The notes under the pieces are model-generated. The model was given only the letters and a program-made list of their open reading frames with translations. It was not told where the DNA came from and searched no databases. Below are positions 37,261 through 49,996 of a stretch of 64,000 bases of DNA, piece after piece. The stretch is from Clitopilus passeckerianus (taxonomy: Eukaryota; Basidiomycota; Agaricomycetes; Agaricales; Entolomataceae): the NCBI GenBank assembly GCA_944990035.1, contig CALYLX010000155.1, positions 310,001 to 374,000 of the forward strand, read 5' to 3'. Positions within the stretch are counted from its first letter, which is position 1. Each line of letters begins with the position of its first letter. A program made the translations under genes and the position numbers.

Positions 37261-37659
37261 AAATGTGCTGGTGAAGGAAACGTACCCTCTGACGCGCATA
37301 GCAAGTCTAACCATCGACCTGTGAGCTGAAGGTGGGTCGCCGTGAAGAAGTACTTGATGCTCCACTGGCAAACTATCATATGGCCGACACGCAAACATGA
37401 ACTGTAGGGACCCCAACAGAAACATGCGTGGTCCCCCATATGACTCAGTGAGGCGAGCCCCCTATGGGATTGTTCTTCTCAAGGTAGGGAGCTTCAAAGT
37501 CTCTGGTGAAGAAATGGTTATTTGATTCCAGCCTGGGGTTGTCGAGGTGCTGGGCTGTTGATCACTGATCATCGGGTAATGTAGTATACATGCATGGCAA
37601 GGTGCTCTTGGACTTATGTCTTAACTTTTCTCACTAGTATCCTTTAAGCTTCTTGTATG

Positions 37660-39110
37660 CTTAAGTAGGGAACGAACGGGAATCCAATGTTCGAGCGAGA
37701 GGAGAGGGATGGACGCCAAAGGGCAAGCGGCTGACTAAGCGCCTAAACTGGCCAAACTCCCTCTGGGAGGCGAGCGCGACTTTCCTTTCAAATTCGCCTT
37801 GTGCAAACCCTGGAGAATGAGTTTCACGCTGGACCTCACTCATCCTCTCAACGTTCGGATGGCTGCATGTCCTCCTCGTACCGTATATCAGAGTTTATGA
37901 AAGCTTCACATTACACGCGGTGCATGAATGTTCTATGGGGCTGGGCCGGATGCTCTTGAAAAGGTACGCTTTCTTTTCCTTTCTGTTCTATCTATCTAAT
38001 GACGTCTGCAGCATACAACAAAACAATCTTTCCCAATGCCGCCGGCGCCCTTCTCCTCGCCTACTTACATCTCCAAACCCTTCGTCTTCCTCAGCCCAAT
38101 CGACAAGCCTAGTCCTGCGCAAAGATGTTCAAATTGTCAGTACGTTCCTCTTCCTCCCTCGCTTCACTAATCTAAGTACTTACGCCGCTGCAGACCGACT
38201 GGTGCTAACAACCCTCAACGCTCTCACCCTCACTCTCCAGCACCTCCCATTCTGGATGGGCACGGCATTGCCGAATATGTTTGCGCTCACCCTCGGCATG
38301 ATGGATGCACGTAGTTGGCCTCGCAACATCCTTCTCCCTCAACTGCGTACCATGATTCACGCACCCCTCACTCGGTCGACTCGTATTCTTGCCTATCCCC
38401 CTCCTCTTTCTCTCCTCTACTTCGACGTCCACTTCTACGAACCCTTCAAATGGGGGCATCGCATCGCGGCATACCCACCTTTCCTCGTACCGTCTCGAGC
38501 TTCTTCTCTCCTCCCTTCCTCTGCCCATTCTCTTTCTTCACCTCTGGCAACCTAGCTGATAGCTCGGTGTGGCCGAATGCACTGTTATAAGGGACATACA
38601 GAATGGCACTTCTTGACCAACACCGTACCCATTCAATATCTCCGCCTCCTTTGGGACGTTCTAGTTTCTCACCAGGGGGATATTGGGTGTAATCATCGTT
38701 ACGGGAGTTTGCTCCCCAACATCACAGCCTCCCTCCCTCTGCCTCACCGGTGCTAGTACGAGAAACTACTCGAAGCACCTCTCGCGTTTCAAGAAGTAGT
38801 ACCAGTGGAACCGTATGTGAAGGTCCGCATATCGACCTTAGCAGCCCAATTCTGGCGCCTCCCTCTCTTCAACTCCTAAGTTGAAGATCCCGTCGACCTT
38901 TTTCACCTCGACCACAGTTACTTGACCTACTTTCCAGCCGTTGGCGGGCTCTCCCCCCTCCCAACCTCTTCCCCATCCTTATCGCAATCTCCGAGTACTC
39001 GGCTCCCTCTCCTTCGTGACTTTGACGAGCTGGGTCATGGGCTCATCAATAACCAACGACCGTCGACCGAGCTACGTCGGCATTCACCCAGGTGAAGGAG
39101 ACGAGGGGGA
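37660..39110 (+). pseudogene. ALG12-like mannosyltransferase pseudogene, copy C
   Basis: Leader GTAGGGAACGAACGGGAATCCA as in copy B, then a start region near 37815 (FTLDLTHPLNVRMAACPPRT-like, badly worn) and GPDALEK-like GRMLLKR before a GTACGC donor near 37963. The next pieces are YNKTIFPNAAG near 38010, RLVLTTLNALTLTL near 38200 and LPFWMGTALPNMFALT near 38245. LLYFDVHFYEPFKWG near 38415, EWHFL near 38610 and YEKLLEAPLAFQEVVPVEP near 38760 follow, the latter the NYPGGEAL-LVP region. Many shifts and stops. Completes the same NACHT-ankyrin to ALG12 order as copy A. Confidence 0.72.
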
Positions 39111-39459
39111 TGGATGAGTGAGGAATTGGGCAAGTTTAAAAAGGAGCACGCGGATGAAGACACAGAAGTCGACAGAGACCCTGGTTATTCGCTTGTACGC
39201 GAATGTACGACGGGGTTGAGGGGAATATTGGAGTCGCCGTAGTATGGGAAGAAGACAAGAAGATGTGTGCTTGAGTATGGGCTGAACCGAAACCTCTCTC
39301 CCCCCTCCCTGATATTCAAAACAACGAAGTGCTGGTGGAGACCCGCATGAACTGGCGCTATCTATGCGCCGTCCAGCTGTCCTTGCAGCTTGAACGCTCA
39401 ACAACCCCTCTGACCTGGCAAGAATCCGCTCGGCCCTTAGTCATTCTTGCCAGGTTCAG

Positions 39460-40440
39460 TGAACCTGGTTCACGCTCATGGACTCACCGCGCCAAATATA
39501 GCAATGTTTCTCAAATCTGGAGTTAACGGCCTCCTGGCAATAGCTCGCCATTTCTACGCCTGTCGTCGGAAACACCAGCACCTATGACTTGGCTATGGGA
39601 TAAAACCTCACCTTCCACCCCAAGCCGCTCAAAAAATGCTTTACCAAGCTCAAACGAAGCATCCCGCGTACAAGTGCCAACCAAAGTAAACGGCCCACCA
39701 AATGTTTAGATCCATGAAGATGCAGAGCATCCATATCCCACCATCCAAATCAGACTGAGCATCCTCAGCTCCTGTTCCGATCAACGATAACCACTCTAAT
39801 ACTCAAGCTTCAATGGTTTGCTGGTTTGCTCGACCCTGTTCCGCAGGCGCGCCCCTGCTCCCCTCGAATTTCGACCTACTAGCGAAAGGACATTGCCCTC
39901 ACGACTCAACCGTGGCACCACGCACCGTCTCTGCTCCCGACGCCTGTGATCGTGAGGTTGCTCTATTGGGTCCTGCAGCAGGATCGGCATGACTTGGCCG
40001 TTTACCTGGTCTGGCACTGCAGGCAGTTTGAAGCCAGTGGCAGACTCGCATCGACAAGGAGTCGACGCGGATTATCTTCAGCTTGTTTTCTCTTGAATGT
40101 GCTATCACTATCACGAGGAAATATTGCGTAAGCTACCTTCAATCTCATTCATACCTTCAAGGCAGGTTTCTAACGACGTTACAAGTTGTCTCTCGGAAGC
40201 CACTGGCATCTCCTGCTCAATCTGAGCCTGCGAAACCACCCGCTTGATATCACGCTCTACAGGAAGCGCAATGCGTTTATTCCTCTATTGCCCACTCAAC
40301 GCGGATGCTTGCTCGTGGGTCTGGGTGGACGTAACCCAGTTTCTTGTGTTCCCCTTGGCGTCGCTTAACCAAATTGGTATCTTTGTATCGTCATCTTCAC
40401 GGCCGGCTCACGGAAACAGAATGTAGCTGGAACGACGATT
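39460..40440 (+). repeat. unidentified duplicated segment, copy C
   Basis: Partner of 29880-30700 (see that entry). Frames are broken. It contains a run ACCTATGACTTGGCTATGG that would read TYDLAM, as in the other copy, and KRNAFIPLLPTQRG near 40270, parallel to KRNAAIPLATGLP in the other copy. Confidence 0.55.
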
Positions 40441-40669
40441 AGGTGACACCTTCAGTGAACAGGAGAGGTGCTCTTAGATGATAGAATACGCCTCTGCTCC
40501 CCGAGTGGGCTGCCTGCGGTAACTGAGATTACAGAATCGTCCTTTACTTCTTTTTGTCGTGTACCAAGTACTTTGGCATTCATTCAATGATTTACGCGTA
40601 TGTTGACGCATCCTTCGCCTACGCCCCCATCGTATAGAAATTGTAATGAGAGCAAAAGGATTGGCCACC

Positions 40670-41213
40670 GAACTTGCCGATTCAGAGCTTCCAGGCGCTT
40701 TCCAGTGTTTTCACTTCCAAATCGTCGCTGGGTCACAATCTACTGAACTGCGATGATGAAATTTTACGGAAATCGGAATGAACACACCATGTACATCTTC
40801 GCTCTCTTCTACGGCAGTATTGAACTCAAGGAACCCTTCTGTGTCGAACAGCCATGTGCTTAGCAGACGGTTGTGATAGACCATCATTTGGGCCTTACAT
40901 TCAAGATCACAGCAAGGACGTTCAGTCTCCTGTGGGCAACCAACGCTCCAGCTCTTGTATGTGCCTTAACATCCTACACACCGCTACATTCTACTCACGC
41001 AAGGGCCATCTGCTCATATGTCCAGACAGCAATCGCTAGAACTCGCTGAGATGGAAAAGATGTAGCCCCAAGCGGATCAAGAGCAAAAGGCAGTTCTCCA
41101 AAGGCGTTAATCACTGCGGCTGTCGCCGGCAGACGTCTCGACCATCACGACAATATCCTGTGTAACCTTCCCCCTCGAGCTAGGGCTGGTAGGTTTGCCA
41201 TTGTCCTCGTCGA
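40670..41213 (+). repeat. duplicated upstream flank of NACHT-ankyrin, copy 4
   Basis: Partner of 18720-19281, with the same ordered anchors. Confidence 0.8.
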
Positions 41214-44200
41214 ATGGCTTCAGTACCGCTGGTGCCGTCGGCTCCGCAAGCCATCGATTCCCTGGGCCCTCCGCCTCAGGCACATCTCTCAATGCAATCG
41301 AGCGTAATTGTAGCTGGTGGCAACGTCAATATTGCCGTGGGGACCATATCTCAGGATCCTCCCTTGGGTAAATATGACCCTCACTTCGTCGACCGGAAAA
41401 CCAATTTAGCCATTCAACAGATATCCCCAAACTCGCCGAATGGTTATTATCTCTATCATCTCTGAACAGCCATCAGATTCTGAAGGACGTATCTGAGAAG
41501 GTGATGGAAGGGACGGGGGGATGGATCTTCGAACACCCCCGGTTCGTGGACTGGATTTTGAAGAAGAAGAAGGTCCTGTGGGTACTGGCATGCGTGAGTC
41601 CTTCTCCCCGTCTCGCTTTTTAAACGATGTATCTGAAGTGATTACAGCGGGAGCGGATAAAACATGTTTAACGTGAGTGGTTACACCGATTCTCGAGTTG
41701 CTCATGGTCTTTCTCAGGCTTCTACAGCTCAATCGTTGTCAATCACATCATCAAGGATAGGCATGCCACCGCCATATATGTCTATTCCCAATACAAGGCG
41801 CAGTTGTCTACCGCCCAAATCCTCTCATGTCTGCTCTGGTAGACAGTTCTGAAGTCCAAGGAGGTTGCTACTTATGTTTTTGAGGCGCTGTACAAACCTT
41901 GCCATCTCACCAAGACAACGCCTTCAAAATCAGAGCTATCGCTAGCACTACGTGTGGCTTTGCAGAAGCTGAACGATATTTATCTGGTTGTAGATGCGTT
42001 GGATGAACTCGAGAACAACGTACGACCTGAGTTGGTCAACGACCTCATCTCCCTCCAACAACCACTATTCATGACCTCTCGGCCTCTCGCTAACCTTCCT
42101 CATATTAAGGATCCGGATTTCATCATCCGAGCGCCGGAGGAGGATCTCCACAATTTTATTGTGGCCAAAATCGACGCCATACCCGAGCTACAGCAGTATC
42201 TCCCTGAGCACCCTGATGCCCGGGAAGAGGTTATCACGAAGATTCTGAAAAAGTGTCAAGGAATGTGAGTATTATTCATCGAATTGCAATACGCACCAAT
42301 GGCTGACTATGCTCTCAGGTTCCTTCTTGCTGCCCTACAGATTGACCTGCTGGCCTCGGGGGAGATCATTGATCACCATAGCCTGAGCGAGGCTATTGAG
42401 AAGCTGCCGACGACATTGAATGATCAGTATGAACTCACGTGGAAGAGGATCCAAAGGCAGGGTTCAGGGGCACAGGGGCTGGCCTGTCGAGCAATTGTGA
42501 TGGTCACAAATGCCACTCGCATTCTCGACGTGGACGAACTACTTGAAGCCCTAACTGTGGATATCAGGGATGCTTCCGTAGACGGAAAACGCCGTACAAC
42601 AGCCGAAACGTTAGTTTCTGTCACTTTTGGACTGTTGGCGATTGAGAAGGAAAGTGAAACAGTTCAGCTCATCCGTGTGTTCCTTCTATCTTTACTGCTT
42701 CCCAACTTACCTGTCTATATGGTTAGATTATACCGCTCAGGATTTCTTTGAAACCCTTACGGATTCACCATTCAACAATCCACACGCTCTTCTTGCGGAT
42801 ATTTCCGCGATATACATGTGCCAGGCCAACATAGACTATACATCAATTCAGAGGAATCTATGGGATATCCAGTGTTCGCTCCCATTTATATCCTACGCCT
42901 GGCGGAATCTGGGATATCATGCATTTCAAACTATACGCCAGTGCGGTCGAAAACCTCTAACACGAGTCAGCGAGCTATTCAGCATTCGACAGTCCATGCC
43001 AATACCACTCACCTCATACGGTATCGGTGCCTATATTGACCATGGCCAAGCCATCCATTTTGCGGCGCTCCATGGTCTGGTACCTCTCTTCGAGGATAAC
43101 CAACAGGCCATTGATGTTAAATCAAGTCTCGGTTGCTCCCCGTTATTCTATGCATGTCTGGGGCGTCAAAGCGCTCTCGCAGAGCGAATTCTGAGCTTGC
43201 TCGGACCCACCCTAGATTTTGGACTACCCAACGCGTATGGAGCCACAGTTCTCCACGCTGCCTCTCGAAGTGGAGAGGTATCATTATTATCACTATTCCT
43301 CCCAAAGCGGTACCAGACCAATTCGCTCCTCACCGTTGAATTTGTCCTTGGTTGTCTTCCCATTGATCTCGACGCTCGCATGTTCAACGGTCAAACGGCG
43401 CTCCATCTGGCATCGTCTCATGGTCATAGGTTAGCTGTCAAAGCCCTTCTCAGCTGCAACGACGTGGTGGTTGAGGCCGGACGGAATATGATTCTGTTGG
43501 ACGGGTCACTGAACGTTGCGAGAGGGGATGCTGCACCAGAATCGATGTCAATGCACAGGATAACCAAGGGCAGTGTCCACTCCACCTAGCAGTCAAAAAC
43601 CGACACACCACAGCTGTTCAACTACTTCTCGACTGTGCCAACGTCGATGTCAATGCGAAGGATGGGTACGGCGGCAGCCCACTGCATCTGGCGGCCGAGA
43701 ATGGACACACGTCAGTCGTTCGACTACTTCTCAACTCTGCCAACATCGACATCAACGCGAAGGATAGCGACGGGGCCACCCCCCTCTATCTGGCAGTCAA
43801 GCACGGACACATGGCAGTTGTTCGACTACTTCTTGACTGTGCCAACGTCGATGTCAATGCGAAGGATAGGAATGGCGGCAGCCCACTTCATCTGGCGGTC
43901 GAGAATGGACACGAGGCAGTTGTTCAACTACTTCTCAACTCTGCCAACATCGAAGTCAATGCAAAGGACAGAAACAAGAGGAGTCCACTTCATCTGGCGG
44001 TCGAGGATGGACACGAGGCAGTCGTTCGACTGCTTCTCGACTCTCCCCAGATCGACGTCAATCTGGAGAGTGTGCTCAGGAGGAGTCCACTTCATTCAGC
44101 AGCTCAGCATGCACACGAGGCAGTCATTCGACTACTTCTCGACTGTCCTAACATTGATGTCAATGCAAAGGAGTTGGATGGAAGCAGTCCACTCCATTTA

Positions 44201-44497
44201 GCAGCAGCGAGCGGGCACGAGGCAGTTGTTCAACTACTTCTCAACTCTGCCAACATCGAAGTCAATGCGAAGGATGACGATGGGTGGAATCCACTCCATA
44301 CGGCCGCCTACTTTGGACGGGAGCCAGTCGTTCGACTGTTTCTCGGCTGTAGCAGGATCGAAACACATGTCAAATCTCCTGACAGTCGATGGGGTTATCC
44401 ACCCAGTGGAACACCCCTTGAATTAGCCAGGTTAGAGGGCCATCAGAGTGTTGTCGAGTTGTTTGAGGAGATGGGATACGGAGACAGCCAATCATAA
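41214..44497 (+). pseudogene. NACHT-ankyrin STAND pseudogene with open ankyrin array
   Basis: Full-length paralogue of the gene at 19282, same exon layout. Lesions found by comparing the two: a frameshift in exon 1 near 41390-41440; one base missing near 41580 (TGGGTACT against TGGGGTACT); Walker A reads GADKT, the Gly before the Lys replaced by Asp; an in-frame TAG at 41840-41842; and a net loss of 25 bp after 43530 that shifts the frame. Between and after the lesions the frames are well kept: LVVDALDEL, FMTSRPLANLPHIK, the helical part and the eight ankyrin repeats. The last open stretch runs to the stop at 44497 with the tail SGTPLELARLEGHQ. It is unlikely to make a working NACHT ATPase. 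Confidence 0.88.
43550..44365 (+). repeat. eight tandem 102-bp ankyrin repeats (copy 4)
   Basis: Eight units of exactly 102 bp, as in copy 1, still open over their full length even though the upstream part is broken. The tips differ (DGYGG, DSDGA, DRNGG, DRNKR, ESVLR, ELDGS, DDDGW), while VVRLLLDS-type helices are nearly constant. Confidence 0.9.
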
Positions 44498-44499
44498 TC

Positions 44500-44720
44500 T
44501 TGAATTTTGAGTGTTATCCAATGTTATATATGATTATAATATGCACCAGCTGGACACCACTACCTACATTACAAGTACTTCCAACATCTCGACTTGATTT
44601 CACTCGGGATCACCGCTATCGTTTTTTGTGGGTTACCCACGTCTACCTGAGAACGAAAACTTGAGACGTGATGTCTTCTTTCTTCTCTTTTTATCCTTTG
44701 AGCTTTAATGGAGAACGCAC
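44500..44720 (+). repeat. duplicated downstream flank, copy 4
   Basis: Shares the run CATATGATTA-like TATATGATTATAATATG, CACCAGCTGGACACCACTACC and TACAAGTACTTCC with 22600 and 37029. Confidence 0.75.
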
Positions 44721-45900
44721 AGAAATTTCACGTTCGATGGAGAGGAGAGAGCGGGACGAAGGACGAAAAAGGTCGTGGAGGCACACTGACTAAGCGCCTA
44801 ATCTGGCCAAACCCTTGATAACGAGATCTCTTTCTTGCGGCTTCCCTTGTTCAAGTTCTAGGAGTCTCTCAACATCACTGTTTCTCTGACGCGATATGGT
44901 ATCAACCCAGTGATTCTCTAGTCTCGTTAATCTACCTCTATCAAACTCCTCGAAGCCCTCCCCTGTCTCACCCAGACTGAGAATGAGTGGCGGATTGGAC
45001 CTCCTCATCCTAGCCACGGGGTGGACCCATGTCATCCCCGCACCACATACCAAAGTCGAAGAAAGTTTCAACTTGCATGCCACGCAAACCTATCATCTTC
45101 CCCAGTCAACATGCCAGTCTAGTCCTGTAAAAATCCGATATTCAAATCATCAGTACGTTCTTCCTCGTCTCTCCCTGCACCAATTACACCAATTCTATTC
45201 AGTACGGCTGGTCCTAACAACCCTCAACGCCCTCTCCCTCGCTTTGGTTTCTTCCCCTCCTTGCTCTTTAATCCTGTCACCATAACCCAGTTCCATCTCC
45301 CGTTCTGGATGAGCAGGACATTGCGGATGCATATAGTCAACCCCACAATCCATATATCTCTCACCCTCTTCCGCTCGAGCCGTCATGCACCCTCACCTAC
45401 CTGACATTTACAACTATCGTTTTCTGCTCCTAAATTCTCCTCTAACTTGAGCGACAACAATCGGTCCCTACTCACGGTCTACGCCCTCCTCCTCCTCTGC
45501 TGCTGCCATACTCCCACAATTTCTTAGCCTCTACTTGAACATCTACTTCGAAAAATCCTCCGAATAGTATACCTCACTGTGGCACACTTGCATATTCTAC
45601 TTACCCAAACTTCTCCTTCATGTCTCTCCCTATTCACCTCCCCATGTGTCCATTCGATGATAGACCCAAGTGCTGCCTCCATATACCGAGGCTGAGAATC
45701 TTACAATCTCGTCGTTAACCTCCGGCCACTCCAGAGCAGATTTCATATCTGAAATTCCGCCTTCTCAGGTGATACGAAGGCAGGCTGGAACATCGACCAC
45801 CTCTTGCTTACCTCTACCACATCTTCGGACGTTTAACCATGTCTGAGTTCTCTTCACCGAATTCTTCCTTCGCCCACATCCTCCCTAATTCCCACTCCCA
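44721..45900 (+). pseudogene. ALG12-like mannosyltransferase pseudogene, copy D
   Basis: Leader as in copies B and C, with GACTAAGCGCCTAATCTGGCC near 44790. The best-preserved start of the four follows: ATG at 44983, SGGLDLLILATGWTHVIPAP then TKVEESFNLHAT. Then come RLVLTTLNALSLALV near 45205, PFW-like CCGTTCTGGATGAGC near 45300 and SLYLNIYFEKSSE near 45530 followed by a stop and SLWHTC. Worn sequence continues to about 45900. Frameshifts and stops exclude a full enzyme. Confidence 0.75.
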
Positions 45901-47675
45901 CTCCTCGCCTCAACGAGCTTGAAGCTTGAAGCTCCATCAGCTAACGTCGCGGGAGAACGAGAATCAACATCACAAGAGAAGGAGCACACCTCTTGACCTC
46001 AAGCCATGCCTCTTTCTTCCACGTAGACCATTGTTCGTTTCGCATCTCCCACTCCCACTCCCACTCGCTGTCAAGCTCCTCAAGCTTTTCCTCTTCACCC
46101 CATCCTTGTCATGACCCTTGCACCGGTCGTGATCGAACTCCAACCGTCCTCCGTATCCATACGTACCCCTGTGCTGGGATGTTCACCCAAACTCCTCATC
46201 CCACGACCCGCGTTATAGGGAATGTGAATCCGGATATGGACCCTGATGTATATGTGGTTCCAAATCCAATGAAATGAGGCAAATGAGACGGAGACGAAAG
46301 GACAAGGAATGAAGCGAGGGTGGCGGATGGCCGAGATTGAGAATGCAGACGCCGGCAAGAACAATTGGGCCTATGGGAGCCCTGGTTTGACGGTTTCGGA
46401 TTCGCGGCCTTACAGATGGAGTGAGGTGGTAGTGGTGGTGAGGGTTCTCACTTCCCCTCGTCTTCCTCTTCTTTCCGGTCCGCCTTGATGACCTTCGTGC
46501 CCATGTCCAAGCCCTGTATGGTTTCATGCTCTTCTATCACCCTCTCCTCTCTTCGCGAAATGGGCTTTCCCCCCGATGAAACCAGGCTTAAGACCAAGGA
46601 CAGATTGAATCCGATAGGAGATTCCTACTGGAAGGCGAGGAGAAGGCTGACTCGGAGATGTTGGTATGGGTATTTTGAATGGATAGGAGAGGGACAGGGA
46701 TGGCGATTGGTAGATGGGGTGCCATCAACTCCGAATTCAGATTCAAAAGGACGCGTCTCCCGCTGTGACCTTTCTGACTCCTGCTCCTCGTCCTCCACCT
46801 TCTCGCCAGTAGCCCAACCCAAGGTCACACCCACTCTCGTCATTTCTCTTCGCAGCAAGGTGGCTGGTCAAATCAGAACCCGACCAGATGTCCTCTACGC
46901 CAGAAGGCATCAGATTTCGCGTTCACTTTGCCATATCTCCACCCCAACCATTACCGATAACCCACCTCTTCTCGGTTTACCGGAAACCGAAACCGAATGC
47001 CGGAGTCACGACAAGAAGACTACACCCTAGGTCGGATCTGGACCTGGCTTTCCCAAAACCCACTCAGATCGCGTCAAGCACCCATCGTGGCCGCAGGGTA
47101 TATCGTATCCGAAATACTAGCCTTCTCACATCTCGTGTGGGCTTCTCAGTCAAACAAGGAGCGTGGAATTATGGTCTACGAGACCCTGGTGGGTAGGGAT
47201 ACTATTTCGTTTCGTTGGAAGGGAGTCAGAGTGATGGAGTCCTAGAGGTTGGACTGGGACTGAGTCAGACATGGTGGTAGCCATGATGGAGGCAAAGGCT
47301 AAAGTTGTAGGGCGGAAATGTATACAAGGAGTCCAAGTACTCGAAAGATTATTTTTGCTGATAAAATCTGCTAATATACAATTCTGTTCTTGCAACTCAG
47401 AACTGATGCAGATGCCCTGGTCCAGCCATCACATGCATCACAGGGAGAACACGCTGTTGACGCGTTTCCGTTATGATGGCAGGCGTCGCGTTCTTCCGAT
47501 GCTTGACCGTGCTCAAGATGGGCTCTGGCGGATAAGCTTAAGCGTACACGCCGTGACTTCGTGGGCTGTACATGCTAGCTTCGTATAGATAACTAATATA
47601 CACGCTCTGACACTTGTGGGAGTCAAGCGTACAGTACTTATGGCTCTCTGACCTTGGGTGTCCAAGCAAACAAAC
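45901..47675. other. no confident gene
   Basis: Right border of the duplicated island. It holds a short CCCACT simple repeat near 46046-46068. One plus frame (46997-47245, 82 codons) has a helix-like APIVAAGYIVSEILAFSHLV stretch and could be an exon of a small membrane protein. I could not build a gene around it. Confidence 0.35.
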
Positions 47676-49232
47676 ATGGCTCATCCCATCTCTTCCACCA
47701 ATCCTCGTGCCGGATCCCCACAGGAAGCAGTCGATGCTCTCGGCTTGCATAGCAGCCAGGCTGATAACGGTATTGGTGCAGGTAAAGGATATGACACAGT
47801 AGAAACTCATTAAAAAATCCATAGTACAGATGGCTCAGATTTCAAACGAGGAGAAGGGTGAGCAATGCGCTCTTCCTTCACACCAACCTGCTCAGACTTT
47901 GACTAGTGGCCCTACGAAATCTGAGTGGCACATTTGCTCATCAAGATGTGGAGAGGATCGCAGGACATTTAACCGATGAACAAGCACAGAGGGCTACGAT
48001 TGGCCGCGACGGCCAGAGGTCGAAGGCGGACTACCTTACTAGTACGTCTAGGACACCGCACTTCGCATCCGGACAGATATATTGATCTTGGTCATACAGG
48101 GGTTCTGTTTGACTTTGGGAACGTCAGTTCAGCTTTTCGGCAGTTCGCCTTACGCCAGTAAATGTCTGCTGATACCGTGCCCAGGTCGTGTTCCTGGGCT
48201 TTTCCTACCATTACGCTAGGAAGCTCTATCTAATCTCAGTGATAGCTCGGAAGCTCCATCTAATCTCCGAGATAAATCTGAAACGTAGATCCTCACCCCC
48301 AAGGGACAAGCAGGGGAAACTCAAGGCGCATATGGGAAAATTTGGGCAGGCGATGCGGACGGAATGGAATATATTGAATATCGTCGCTCCTCTCCTGATT
48401 TCGTGAGTACCAATTCCTTATGTCTAAGATCAATACTAACAGAAAACAGAACCCTTGTAAGTGCGCTTCAACTAGGGCCAGTTCTGCCGGATGTTGTTAT
48501 AAGAACTCCGATTTTTATCTCCCTGGTCTGCGCATTGATTGCCTTAGTTCAAGGGTGCCTCTTAGTCGTAGCCCTGGAGGAAGTCGTTGGTTATTGCTTA
48601 AGGATGGTGGTATGCTGTTTCGTTCTACCCAAATTTCCTCACAGATAACAGAGCCCATATTAGACGGACGAAGGAGAGCTCGAGAGGAAATGTCGCAAGG
48701 CTGGATTCCTCCTGGCAGCTCCTGCGATCTGGTTGGCGTGGTAGGTGGCGTTCCATTGAGGAGAAAACCTATGATTCTGATTAGCTCATTCAGGGCGTTA
48801 ATCACGTTTATTGTGGGGATAACGGCAATGATATGGCGTACACCCCCTCCAGATGTTCTACCTACCGCCTCCCGGACAATACTCTCAACGAAGATTGTCA
48901 TAACCTGTGTGCTCGGGATTGGGTTATCTCATACCGCCGTAATCATGGCACAGCTCCGAGAAAGCTGGGGAGCGACAGAGCCGTTCACCTTTTTAGAAGT
49001 AAATGAAGATGCTCAAGCCGACAGGGAGCGAGCTGAGATGGAAACCCAAAGAGGCTTGGTGGCGCATATCGAACGGGCCCATGAAGAAATGACAGAACTA
49101 ACGCATATGGCGCGAGCTCATATGGAGAGTGTTGAACAGGCACAAGCTAAAATACTTGAAATGGGTGCTGGCGCAAGGCGTACGATGAGGAGGAGATCGG
49201 AGCCAGAATTTGCACCGAGACACGAGACATGA
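47676..49232 (+). CDS. multipass membrane protein, uncharacterised Agaricomycete family
   Basis: A family found in many copies in mushroom genomes, with no known function. Conserved blocks in order: MAHPISSTNPRAGSPQEAVD at the start, TFAHQDVERIAGHLTDEQAQ, IGRDGQRSKADYLT, VLFDFGN, GFSYHYARKL, KAHMGKFGQAMRTEWNILNI followed by APLLIS, RTPIFISLVCALIALVQGCL and KAGFLLAAPAIWLAW joined by an intron to ALITFIVGITAMIWRT. A charged, coiled-coil-like tail (QADRERAEMETQRG onward) ends the protein. Four or five hydrophobic helices are visible. The exon between 47676 and the block at 47829 does not join in phase in the simplest model, so the true start may be the ATG at 47829. Confidence 0.65.
48215..48274 (+). 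repeat. 30-bp tandem duplication inside the membrane protein
   Basis: Two adjacent 30-bp units, 26 of 30 positions identical, coding for ARKLYLISVI and ARKLHLISEI. In frame, so it lengthens the loop by ten residues. Confidence 0.85.
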
Positions 49233-49996
49233 TCTACAGCCTCCGCCATTCATAAACTTTGATTCGTGCAGTTTCTAGACTTTCAAGTTCGTTTGTTACA
49301 TTATATACAACGTAGGGAATATCTACGGGCTAGACATTGGCAAGGAAAGCGTCAGTATGGTCAATGTAGGTATAATTACAACCCTTAGTTTTGGCGCTTT
49401 GTGTGCTCCAAGTGTGCAAACAGCCATGCGATTGATTCACATGCATTCTGCTACGATTCTGCTATGTGGCGACCAGATAGTGGACTATTCCCAAGCGTAA
49501 CTCGCAATCCCATCCACGTCCTCCTAGAGTTTGTTTCGGTATGAAAAGCAAGAAGCTCATAACATTTTCAGTAATCAAGGACGGCGGAAAAGGCTTTAGA
49601 TTCTGTTTTTATAGCATTTAGGCTCTTCAGCACGTGAAGACCAGCAGCGAGGCAAACTTGAAACTAAAGTGCCTCTAGTTTTGAACGCTACAGACTTCAA
49701 TATCACCAATGACAGGAGGACTGATAAAAGTTAAATCGTTGGCACTACGCTATTCATGGTACATGGTACCACCAGATAATCATAGCTTTCAAATACGATC
49801 TGCATGGGGGGACCCGATAGTAGAACGTTCATCCAGGATACCGTAGCGGGAGTGTGAATTATACAAATAGAATTGAAAGTATTGATCGCTGTACATGAGA
49901 TATGGGAATACGTGAGAGCCGTGGCTGTAGTGAGAACCCCAGAGATCGAATAAAACCGTAATCCTAAACCGAACCTCCACAACCCTACAAGACCTT
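49233..49996. other. convergent intergenic region
   Basis: Between the 3' ends of the membrane protein and the LPMO. No gene seen. Confidence 0.45.

Noticed and set aside
46048..46075. CCCACT repeats as a telomere-like or satellite array
   Set aside because: Only three to four imperfect units; ordinary simple sequence.
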